Of a stretch of 64,000 bases of DNA, positions 27,773-35,559 are shown one piece after another. The notes beneath the pieces are model-generated. The model made no database searches. It saw nothing but the letters and a program-made list of their open reading frames with translations, and had not been told where the DNA came from. The stretch covers positions 1 through 64,000 of the forward strand of contig JBBQNP010000007.1 in assembly GCA_038330085.1 (NCBI GenBank). The letters run 5' to 3'. The position numbers and the translations under genes were made by a program. Positions within the stretch are counted from its first letter, which is position 1; each line of letters starts with the position of its first letter. This DNA is from JAEUIA01 sp038330085 (GTDB lineage: Bacteria; Planctomycetota; UBA1135; GCA-002686595).

Positions 27773-29407
27773 GTGAACACCAAATTGCTCACGTGCGCGT
27801 TGCTGGCCTCGACGACATCGCTGGCGCTGGCTCAGCAGTACTCGAACGAACGTCCGCTTACGCGTGCAGACCGGGCACTGCCCGTCACGACCCTTCCGCC
27901 GTCGCCCCAAGCGCTCGGCTCGGACAACTGTGCGACGCCGGATCCGTTGACCGGAGTCGGCTCGTTCAACTTCGACAACACGAATGCGACGGTGACCACG
28001 GACGGTCAGTCGACGCTCAACTGCATCTTCTACAACCTCATCGCGCTCGATCACGACGTGTGGTTCAAGTGGACTGCGCCGCAGACCGGAACGGTCGTGC
28101 TCTCGACGTGCAACATCGGCACGTTCGTCGACAGCAAGATGGCGGTGTACAGCGCACCGACCGGCGGTCCCTACTGCCCGGGTTCGGGTGTGTCCGCGCT
28201 CGCGTGCGCCGATGACATCCAAGGCATCGTGGCACCGGGCAACTTCAAGACGCGCATCTCGTTCGCGGCGACTGCGGGCAACGAGTACGTCGTCCAGATC
28301 GGCGTGTATCCGGGATCGGCGGGCGGAGCCGGCGTGCTCGACCTGAGCTACTACGTGCCGAACACGAACTGCCAGATCGACGACGGCACCACCGAGAACG
28401 GAACTTCGACGGGCACGGCGGGCACGCCTCACGTGACCGGCTGGATGCAACGCGAAGGTCAGATCGGACAGAGCACGAGCGTGACCACCGTCTCGTCGGC
28501 GTGGGGTTGGTCGGGAACCGGCACGCCGCTTCCGGCCGGTCTCACCGCCAACGTCGGTGTGTGGGACGACCCGAACGACGACGGCGATCCGACCGACGGC
28601 GTCCTCCTCGCGCAAGCCTCTGCTCCGCTCGTGGGTCAGCACACGAACGCGCTCCAAGCGATCCCGCTGGGAACGACGGTGAGCGCTTCGGGCTACTTCT
28701 TCATCGGGGCCTGGCTGTCGTACACGAACGGCTTCCCTGCGCCGGACGACATCTCGGGTTGCGGCGGCGACATCGTTCCCACGGGATGGCTGCTCGGCAA
28801 TGCCTCCACGACGCTCGACGCCGTGACGTTGACCAACAACTCGATCCCTCCGTTCGCTCCGGACATCACGAACGGAAACCTGGGTCTCGTCTTCCTGCTG
28901 CGCGCCGACTGCATGACCGGCCCGCCGGCGACGACCGGCACGCCGTTCTGCCCGGGTGACGGCACGGGTACCGCCTGCCCGTGCGCGAACAACTCGGCCC
29001 CCGGAGCCAATGAAGGCTGCCTCAACTCAGTCGGGACGGGCGGCAAGCTGCGCGCGAACGGTCTGGCGAGCATCGCGAACGACACGCTCGTCCTGCACGG
29101 CACGCAGATGCCGAACAGCTCGTGCTTGTACTTCCAAGGCACGATCCAAGCCTCCGGCGGCGCGGGATCGGCGTTCGGCGACGGCAAGCGTTGTGCGGGC
29201 GGCACGGTGATCCGCTTGAAGACGAAGACGAACGTCGCGGGTGCTTCGAACTTCCCCGAGGCGGGCGATCCGCTCGTGTCCGTCAAGGGCACCGTCACTT
29301 CGCCCGGCACGCGCACTTACCAAGCGTGGTATCGCAACGCGGCGGTGTTCTGCACGCCGAGCACGTTCAACCTCACGAACGGTCTCGACGTGAGCTGGGC
29401 GCCCTGA
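27773..29407 (+). CDS. Secreted protein, tandem paralogue 1 (PPC-like domain and Cys-rich module)
   Basis: 544 residues from GTG 27773 with AGGA upstream. Signal NTKLLTCALLASTTSLALAQ. Residues 45-200 look like a PPC-type beta sandwich (DVWFKWTAPQTGTVVLSTC, FVDSKMAVYSAP, FAATAGNEYVVQIG). A second all-beta region runs to about 380. The C-terminal 160 residues begin GTPFCPGDGTGTACPC and share the Cys-rich module with the proteins at 19793, 29793 and 31722 (GCLNSVG, LYFQGT, FGDGKRCAGG, TYQAWYRNAAVFC). PPC domains occur at the ends of secreted enzymes and surface proteins. No catalytic domain is visible. Followed by a Rho-independent terminator at 29460. Confidence 0.85.
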   Translation: MNTKLLTCALLASTTSLALAQQYSNERPLTRADRALPVTTLPPSPQALGSDNCATPDPLTGVGSFNFDNTNATVTTDGQSTLNCIFYNLIALDHDVWFKWTAPQTGTVVLSTCNIGTFVDSKMAVYSAPTGGPYCPGSGVSALACADDIQGIVAPGNFKTRISFAATAGNEYVVQIGVYPGSAGGAGVLDLSYYVPNTNCQIDDGTTENGTSTGTAGTPHVTGWMQREGQIGQSTSVTTVSSAWGWSGTGTPLPAGLTANVGVWDDPNDDGDPTDGVLLAQASAPLVGQHTNALQAIPLGTTVSASGYFFIGAWLSYTNGFPAPDDISGCGGDIVPTGWLLGNASTTLDAVTLTNNSIPPFAPDITNGNLGLVFLLRADCMTGPPATTGTPFCPGDGTGTACPCANNSAPGANEGCLNSVGTGGKLRANGLASIANDTLVLHGTQMPNSSCLYFQGTIQASGGAGSAFGDGKRCAGGTVIRLKTKTNVAGASNFPEAGDPLVSVKGTVTSPGTRTYQAWYRNAAVFCTPSTFNLTNGLDVSWAP

Positions 29408-29459
29408 CATCGAGCGTCAGGTCGATGACCGCGTCGACCTGATTGCACCGAGACTCTTG

Positions 29460-29496
29460 CGAGGCTGGCCGACGTTTCGGCCAGCCTCGTTTGTTT
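29460..29496 (+). terminator. Rho-independent terminator after tandem paralogue 1
   Basis: A perfect 13-bp stem, CGAGGCTGGCCGA with TCGGCCAGCCTCG, around a CGTT loop, followed by TTTGTTT. It lies 52 bp after the stop at 29407, so the three tandem paralogues are probably transcribed separately rather than as one operon. Confidence 0.9.
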
Positions 29497-29644
29497 CGAT
29501 CAGCAGGACACTGCTCGAACCTGGATGTGCTGAAAGTGCATGGAGTCCATCCGGCAGTCGGTGGATGCGGACCGCACTCTCCGGTAATTCATGATGTTGG
29601 AACGCCGTTCCGTGCAGGCGGAAAACGCAAAGCGAGGTAGCTTG

Positions 29645-29723
29645 GGGCCTCATCGGCAGCCGCGGGCGCGTCGCGACGCACGCCCCGACTCCGGATGCGC
29701 TTCCTCCAGTCCCGATGAGGCCC
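29645..29723 (+). promoter_or_regulatory. Structured 5' leader of the second tandem secreted protein
   Basis: GGGCCTCATCGG (29645-29656) pairs perfectly over 12 bp with CCGATGAGGCCC (29712-29723), enclosing the GGGCGCGTCGCGACGCACGCCC core also found at 27643-27667. Downstream, TGCAAGTCGTCGC and CAGGAATCCCGTG are shared with the first paralogue's leader. The outer stem pairs in both copies although its sequence differs, which favours a conserved structure over simple duplication. Evidence is two copies only. Confidence 0.5.
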
Positions 29724-29792
29724 TGCCGTCCAGGGCGAGCGCGTCCAAGCGTGTTTGCAAGTCGTCGCACAAGCTCCAACCTCAGGAATCCC

Positions 29793-31424
29793 GTGAACAC
29801 CAAACTGCTCACGTGCGCGTTGCTCGCATCGACGACTTCGCTGGCTCTCGCCCAGCAACCCTCGTTCGATCGTCAGCCTTCGCGCGCGAGTCAAGTCCTT
29901 CCCATCGCCAACCCTCCGCCCACACCGCTCGTCGGCGGCTCGGACAGCTGCACGACGCCCGATCCGATCACCGGCCTCGGCCAGTTCGCGTTCGACGACT
30001 CGATCGCCACGACGGGCCCCGACGGTCAGTCCACGATCAACTGCATCTTCTTCAACGCGATCGGCATCTCCGCCGACGTGTGGTTCGTCTGGACTGCGCC
30101 GCAGACCGGAACCGTTGTCATCACGACGTGCGGGTTGACGACCATCGACACCAAGATCGCTGTGTATGCCGCGCCGACGGGCGGGCCTTACTGCCCGACC
30201 GCGGGCGGCAACGCACTCGGCTGCAACGATGACATCAATGGCACGAGCTTCCCGACGAACAACCAGACGCGCGCGTCATTCGCCGCCACCGCAGGAAATC
30301 AGTACGTCTTTCAGGTGGGCACGTTCCCGGGAGCACCCGGCGGCGTCGGAACCTTCGACGTGAGCTACTACGCGGGCCCGTCCTGCCAGTACGACGACGG
30401 CACCACGGAGCAAGCCTTCAGCTATGGCACGGCAGGCACGACCCGCGCCGTCTGCTGGATGCAGAAGGAAGGTGCGATCGGTTCGTCGACGACCCTCACC
30501 TACGTTGCATCGGCATGGGGGTTCACGGGAACCAGCAACCCGCTTCCGGCGGGCCTCACAGTCAACGTCGGCGTGTGGGACGATCCGAACGACGACGGCA
30601 ATCCGAACGACGGCGTGCTGCTCGCGCAAGCGTCGGCTCCGATGGTCGGTCAGCACACCAACGCCCTTCAACAGATCCCGTTCGGTTCGACCATCACGAC
30701 GAACGGCGTCTTCTTCATCGGCGCTTGGCTGACGTACACCACCGGCTTCCCGGTCCCGATCGATGCCAACGGTTGCTCCGGTGACATCACGGCCGACTCT
30801 TGGGTTTCGACGACCTCTGCCGGTCCCTTCGATCCCATCAACCTGGCCGCGAACACTTTCCCCCCGTTCATCGTCAACGCGACGAACGGCGACCTCGGCG
30901 TCGTTTTCCTGCTCCGGGCCGATTGCGGCGGCGGCGGACCTCCGCCGATGACCGGCACTCCGTTCTGCCCGGGTGATGGCACGGGCACCGTTTGCCCGTG
31001 CGCGAACCACTCGGTCGTCGGGGCCAACGAAGGTTGCCTCAACTCGATCGGTACGGGCGGCAAGCTGCGCGCGACCGGCGCGGCGAGCATCGCGAACGAC
31101 ACGCTCGTCCTGCACGGCACGCAGATGCCGAACAGCTCGTGCTTGTACTTCCAAGGCACGATCCAAGCATCAGGCGGCGCGGGATCGGCGTTCGGCGACG
31201 GCAAGCGTTGTGCGGGCGGAGCGGTGATCCGCTTGAAGACGAAGACGAACGTCGCGGGTGCTTCGAACTTCCCCGAGGCGGGCGACCCGCTCGTGTCCGT
31301 CAAGGGCGCCGTCACCGCGCCCGGAACGCGCACTTACCAAGCGTGGTATCGCAACGCAGCGGTGTTCTGCACGCCGAGCACGTTCAACCTCACGAACGGT
31401 CTCGAGGTGAGCTGGGCTCCGTGA
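29793..31424 (+). CDS. Secreted protein, tandem paralogue 2
   Basis: 543 residues from GTG 29793, signal almost identical to paralogue 1 (NTKLLTCALLASTTSLALAQ). Same architecture: PPC-like sandwich (DVWFVWTAPQTGTVVITTCG, TIDTKIAVYAAP), a middle beta region (VNVGVWDDPNDDGNPNDGVLLAQ) and the Cys-rich C-terminal module. The last 350 bp are nearly identical to paralogue 1 at the DNA level, while the middle has diverged, suggesting recent gene conversion of the 3' end. The repeated DPNDDG segments contain Asp-rich loops that could bind Ca. Cell-surface location is inferred from the signal and the module. Confidence 0.85.
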   Translation: MNTKLLTCALLASTTSLALAQQPSFDRQPSRASQVLPIANPPPTPLVGGSDSCTTPDPITGLGQFAFDDSIATTGPDGQSTINCIFFNAIGISADVWFVWTAPQTGTVVITTCGLTTIDTKIAVYAAPTGGPYCPTAGGNALGCNDDINGTSFPTNNQTRASFAATAGNQYVFQVGTFPGAPGGVGTFDVSYYAGPSCQYDDGTTEQAFSYGTAGTTRAVCWMQKEGAIGSSTTLTYVASAWGFTGTSNPLPAGLTVNVGVWDDPNDDGNPNDGVLLAQASAPMVGQHTNALQQIPFGSTITTNGVFFIGAWLTYTTGFPVPIDANGCSGDITADSWVSTTSAGPFDPINLAANTFPPFIVNATNGDLGVVFLLRADCGGGGPPPMTGTPFCPGDGTGTVCPCANHSVVGANEGCLNSIGTGGKLRATGAASIANDTLVLHGTQMPNSSCLYFQGTIQASGGAGSAFGDGKRCAGGAVIRLKTKTNVAGASNFPEAGDPLVSVKGAVTAPGTRTYQAWYRNAAVFCTPSTFNLTNGLEVSWAP

Positions 31425-31503
31425 GCCTCGCGAGCCTTTCAAGCCGCGCACTGAAAGTTCCTCGCTGAACGCCGAGTTCCGGGCTCGAGCCGGAACTTCA
31501 TTC

Positions 31504-31541
31504 CACAGGCCGCTCCGACTGCACAGTCGGAGCGGCCTGTG
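31504..31541 (+). terminator. 17-bp hairpin downstream of paralogue 2, no T tract
   Basis: CACAGGCCGCTCCGACT (31504-31520) pairs with AGTCGGAGCGGCCTGTG (31525-31541), loop GCAC. It lies 80 bp after the stop at 31424 and lacks a T run. It may stop transcription by another route or simply protect a 3' end. Confidence 0.5.
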
Positions 31542-31721
31542 TGGTGATGTGCACGACTTTCGTGTCGGTAATTGCACAAGCCCAACGCACACCATGCGCA
31601 ACCTTCGGGTACACCTTTTCTAGAGCCGACCGACCGGCAACGCGTGCGATCGATCCACTTGCAGGGGGATCGACGCATCGGAAGGTCCCTTTCATTGCCT
31701 GCAACTCAGGAATCACGCCTC

Positions 31722-33341
31722 ATGAAATCCTCCATGTTCCTCCTGTCCATTCCGGCGCTTCTCGCCGGCAGTGCTCAGGCTCAATTCTCCTCCTCTCACA
31801 CCGCGCCTCAGAACCGCAGCCGTATCCCGCGACCCTTGATCGCCAACCCGCCGCCGGCCCCGCTCGTCGGCGGATCCGATTCGTGCATGACGCCCGACGT
31901 CATCACGGGAACGGGCGCGTTTGCGTTCGACAACTCGATTGCGACCACCGGCACCGAAGGCCAGACCACGGTGAACTGCATCCAGTTCAACATGATCGGC
32001 ATCCCGAACGACGTGTGGTTCACGTGGACCGCTCCGCAGACAGGACGCGTCCTGCTCGCCGACTGCGGTCTGACCACGGTCGACACCAAGATCGCGGTGT
32101 ACCCCGGCACGACATGTCCGGCCTCGGGCTCGACGGCGACGGCGTGCAACGACGACATGACCGCGTTCTCGCTCGCGAGCCAACTCTTCTTCAACGTCAC
32201 CGCCGGACAGCAGTTCCTGATCCAGGTCGGCATCTCGCCCGCTCCGCCTCCCGCCACTCCGGGCGTCGGCACGTTCTCGATCGACTATCTGAGCGACACG
32301 TGCATGTACGACGACGGCTCCACCGAGCAGTCGATCGGTCTCACGAACGGTGGCGAAACCGGCTGGATGCAGCGGCTGGGTTCGATCGGCGCGACGACGA
32401 CCGTCACCGCCATCTCGACCGCATGGGGCAACCTCGGCGGCGCTGGACAGGCGCCCCCCGCTGGATCTCCGGCGACCGTCGAAGTGTGGAACGACCCGAA
32501 CAACGACGGCAACCCGAGCGATGCGGTGCTCATCACGGCGCAAGCCACCACCGTGCAGAACCCGGGTACGGACATGCTGCAGACCGTCACCCTCACGACG
32601 CCGGTCACGCTCAGCGGCGTGTTCTTCATCGGAGCCTCGGTGGCTCACGCTGCCAACCAGTTCGTGACGCCGATGGACGAGAACGGATGCGGCTATCGTC
32701 CGGGCGTGGCCTGGATCGTCGGAGCACCGGGCGGGGTCTTGGACCTGAACACCCTCACCAACAACGGCGTGCCTCCGCTCGCGTTCGACAACCTCGTGCT
32801 CGGTGGCGTGCCGCAGAACTGCGTGCTGCTCCTCCAAGCAACCTGCAACTCCGGCGGTCCAGTGACGATCGGCACCCCGTTCTGCTTGGGTGACGGCAGC
32901 GCCACGGGCTGCCCGTGCGCCAACAACAGCGCGGTCGGCTCGAACACGGGCTGCCTGAACTCGCTCGGCAACGGCGGCAAGCTCGAGGCCATGGGCACCC
33001 CCAGCATCGCGAACGACACGGTCGTGCTGCAGGGTTCGCTCATGCCGAACAGCTCGGCGCTCTACTTCCAGGGCACGACGCAACAGAACGGCGGACTGGG
33101 TTCGACGTTCGGCGACGGCTTGCGTTGCGCGGGCGGCGCGGTCACCCGCCTCGGCACGCAGACGAACGTGGCGGGTAGCTCGGTGTACCCGGCGGGTGCG
33201 CAGCTTCATGTGAGCGTCAAGGGCACCGTGACATCGCCCGGAGTGCGGACGTACCAGGCTTGGTACCGCAACGCCGCGGTGTTCTGCACGCCCTCGACGT
33301 TCAACCTCACGAACGGTCTGCAAATCACCTGGACCCCGTGA
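31722..33341 (+). CDS. Secreted protein, tandem paralogue 3
   Basis: 539 residues from ATG 31722; a signal peptide (KSSMFLLSIPALLAGSAQA) differs from the two paralogues before it. It shares the PPC-like N-terminal half (DVWFTWTAPQTGRVLLADCG, VDTKIAVYPG), the DPNNDGNPSDAVL segment and the C-terminal Cys-rich module (TGCPCANNSAVGSNTGCLNS, LYFQGTTQ, FGDGLRCAGG). It is the most diverged of the three. Ends 46 bp before a strong Rho-independent terminator. No enzyme motif is seen. A surface-exposed or secreted structural or binding role is plausible. Confidence 0.84.
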   Translation: MKSSMFLLSIPALLAGSAQAQFSSSHTAPQNRSRIPRPLIANPPPAPLVGGSDSCMTPDVITGTGAFAFDNSIATTGTEGQTTVNCIQFNMIGIPNDVWFTWTAPQTGRVLLADCGLTTVDTKIAVYPGTTCPASGSTATACNDDMTAFSLASQLFFNVTAGQQFLIQVGISPAPPPATPGVGTFSIDYLSDTCMYDDGSTEQSIGLTNGGETGWMQRLGSIGATTTVTAISTAWGNLGGAGQAPPAGSPATVEVWNDPNNDGNPSDAVLITAQATTVQNPGTDMLQTVTLTTPVTLSGVFFIGASVAHAANQFVTPMDENGCGYRPGVAWIVGAPGGVLDLNTLTNNGVPPLAFDNLVLGGVPQNCVLLLQATCNSGGPVTIGTPFCLGDGSATGCPCANNSAVGSNTGCLNSLGNGGKLEAMGTPSIANDTVVLQGSLMPNSSALYFQGTTQQNGGLGSTFGDGLRCAGGAVTRLGTQTNVAGSSVYPAGAQLHVSVKGTVTSPGVRTYQAWYRNAAVFCTPSTFNLTNGLQITWTP

Positions 33342-33386
33342 TCCCGAAGGCGTGAACCGTCGACTCGCGTTGACGGTCCGATGGGG

Positions 33387-33427
33387 GCCGCCCCTGGTCG
33401 TGGAGGCCAGGGGCGGCTCTTTTTTTG
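33387..33427 (+). terminator. Rho-independent terminator after paralogue 3
   Basis: An 11-bp stem, GCCGCCCCTGG with CCAGGGGCGGC, around a 9-nt loop, followed by TCTTTTTTT. Located 46 bp after the stop codon at 33341. Confidence 0.9.
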
Positions 33428-33605
33428 TGTCACGCGTCTGCGCGTGTATGCGTGCGCCGCGCGTCGAAGAGGGGCCCGCCATGCGCGCGAAACGCGATGA
33501 ATGGGCGCGCGCGCTCGCCCTGTCTGGAGTTTGATCAGGCGGACAATTTTCGCGGTCCGCGATGGCTAACGGAACCAAGCGCGTCATGGTCCGTTCCAGG
33601 CTTCG

Positions 33606-35294
33606 ATGTTCCTCGAGCCCTGGATCGTCGCGGCGTTCGTCGCGTTCAACTCGAGCGGAAGCGCGTACGTCGAGTCCTTTCTCGCCGGCTCATCTGCGCT
33701 CGAATCTGGAAACGTGAAGGAAGCGGAGAAGAGCTTTCGCGAATGCGAGCGTCTCGAGCCGGCCAATGCGAACTGCGAGTACGCGCTCGCGTGCTGTGCG
33801 TCTCGGCAGGGATCGACTGCGGATGCGGTCGCGCACTTGCGAGGCGCAGTCGATTTCGGGTTCGACGATGTGGCGCTCGCGCGTTGGGATCCTGACCTCG
33901 ACTTCGTGAGGCACGCGCACGAGTTCGACACGGTTCTCGGAGCCATCGCGCTCGGAGTCGCGGCGATCACGGCCGACGCGCAGGCGCATCCCACGTTGCT
34001 CGACGTGGCATTGGATGCATCCGCGCGCAAGAGCGGGCGCTGCTACAGGGCTCCTACTCCCGCGCTCTCCGCGGAGGGAGCGATGCTCGCGGTTCCGATT
34101 CCGGACGGGACCGTGTTCGCCGTCGACTTGACCACCGGACGCGGTGAGCGACGCTGGCAGGGCGGAGCCAAGGACTGCGAGTTCGCCGTGCTCGACAGGC
34201 AGGGCGAGCTCCTCACCGTGGAGCGCGAGGATTGCGCGATCGGAGCTGCGAGCATCGCGAGGTGGTCTGCAGAGGGCGGAACTCCGAAGCTGCAATGGTC
34301 GGTCGGACACGCAGCCTGCGGGGACACCGATCGAGTCTTCACCGCCGACGCGCGACGCGCGGTGACGTGGGACCGCGAGGGTCTCGCGACCCTCTGGGAT
34401 TGCACGAAGGGTCTCGAAATCGCGAAGTTGAAATTGATCCCAGGCAAGGTGAACACCACGGCCTGGAGCGCGGACTCTTCGAAGCTCGCGCTCGGAACCG
34501 AAGCGGGCGGCGTCTGGATCTGCGATGCTGCGGATGGGGGACACGTGCGCGCGCTGGTGGAGGCCGGCCGGATTCCATTCGTGAGCGCGCTCGACTTCGA
34601 TTCGTCGGGGCGCCGCCTCGCGATCGGCCATGCAGTCGAGGGCAGGCACTCGGCCGCCCTGATCCAGAGCGTCGATCTCACGAAGGGAGACGTGGTGACC
34701 ACGATGCGCCAGCCGTGGGTGTTCGACTCGGTCGTGCAGACGCTCGCGCACGACCCGACCGGAGAGTTCCTGTTCTCGACGTGCACCGGCGAGCTGTACG
34801 AATGGGACCTCGAAGCCGGAGCCATGAAGTGGTCGTGGGTCTCGGACACCTGCGGCGACGAATGGCCGATGCGCGTCGTCGTGTTGCACGACGGGAAGCA
34901 CGTCGCACTCGTGGGGCAACCTTGTCGCGCGGGGCTGTTCGACGTCGCGAAGGGCAGGCACATGGACGAGGTGCCGATGCAGTGGGGCACGCGCTACGTG
35001 GAGTCGGTGAAGCTCGGACGCTTCATCATGGTGGATGGACCGGTGGTGCGGTGCCTCGACAACGTGACGCTGCGTGAGATGTGGCGGCGCACGCAACTCG
35101 ACGAGAACGACGAAGTGACGGTGACACCGGAAGGCTGGTTCAGCGGCAACGCAGCCGCGATCCATCGCGGGAAGTTGCGTGGACGAGACGACGAGGAGCA
35201 CGTGCTCGAGTCGATGGCTCCGAGAGCGCTCGATCCCAAGCGCGTGCGCGCGGCGGCGGCGGGCGTCGTGGTCCGGCCTCCGCGCGGAACGTGA
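33606..35294 (+). CDS. TPR and beta-propeller (WD40-like) protein
   Basis: 562 residues from ATG 33606. It begins with a hydrophobic stretch (FLEPWIVAAFVAF) that may be a weak signal. Residues 20-100 hold about two TPRs (ESFLAGSSALESGNVKEAEKSFRECERLEP). From about 140 it is a series of propeller blades: GAMLAVPIPDGTVFAVDL, RRAVTWDREGLATLWDC, SSKLALGTEAGGVWICDA, GEFLFSTCTGELYEWDL and so on, ending FSGNAAAIHRGKL as in caspase-associated WD40 proteins. These are scaffold proteins without catalysis. It resembles part of longer kinase-TPR-WD40 proteins, but no kinase is attached here. Topology is uncertain; the start may be internal. Confidence 0.75.
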   Translation: MFLEPWIVAAFVAFNSSGSAYVESFLAGSSALESGNVKEAEKSFRECERLEPANANCEYALACCASRQGSTADAVAHLRGAVDFGFDDVALARWDPDLDFVRHAHEFDTVLGAIALGVAAITADAQAHPTLLDVALDASARKSGRCYRAPTPALSAEGAMLAVPIPDGTVFAVDLTTGRGERRWQGGAKDCEFAVLDRQGELLTVEREDCAIGAASIARWSAEGGTPKLQWSVGHAACGDTDRVFTADARRAVTWDREGLATLWDCTKGLEIAKLKLIPGKVNTTAWSADSSKLALGTEAGGVWICDAADGGHVRALVEAGRIPFVSALDFDSSGRRLAIGHAVEGRHSAALIQSVDLTKGDVVTTMRQPWVFDSVVQTLAHDPTGEFLFSTCTGELYEWDLEAGAMKWSWVSDTCGDEWPMRVVVLHDGKHVALVGQPCRAGLFDVAKGRHMDEVPMQWGTRYVESVKLGRFIMVDGPVVRCLDNVTLREMWRRTQLDENDEVTVTPEGWFSGNAAAIHRGKLRGRDDEEHVLESMAPRALDPKRVRAAAAGVVVRPPRGT

Positions 35295-35482
35295 TCCGCT
35301 CTCGCGTGTCTCCTCACGGACCGCGCCGGCCGGGACAGTCCCGTGATGCCAGGACCTCGGGCGAGTGGGATCCACCTCGACGGTCCCGGAGCGATGCGGT
35401 CCACTTGCGCTGAACCCGGACCCTATGCTTGCGCCGAGGATCGACGAATTTGTCCGCCCGATCAAAGGCGGGTGCTTTCAGC

Positions 35483-35517
35483 GCCGACCGGCCATGCCGT
35501 AGACTGGTCGGCCTTTT
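35483..35517 (+). terminator. Possible hairpin terminator upstream of the large flavoprotein gene
   Basis: GCCGACC (35483-35489) pairs with GGTCGGC (35506-35512) around a 16-nt loop, followed by CTTTT. It lies 190 bp after the propeller gene and 48 bp before the flavoprotein start, so it may end the former. The stem is short, so confidence is low. I see nothing else in the 265-bp gap. Confidence 0.4.
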
Positions 35518-35559
35518 CCTGCACGCTTCAGGTCGGCAGGACACCTACCCTCCGCGCTC

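Noticed and set aside
27416..28657. A 413-residue minus frame opposite the first secreted protein
   Set aside because: Antisense, Arg-rich and without motifs; the plus-strand frame has a signal peptide and domains shared with three other proteins.
33524..33545. GAGTTTGATCAGG, resembling the 5' end of bacterial 16S rRNA
   Set aside because: Only about 13 bases match and the following sequence is not rRNA; it lies in the short gap before the propeller gene.
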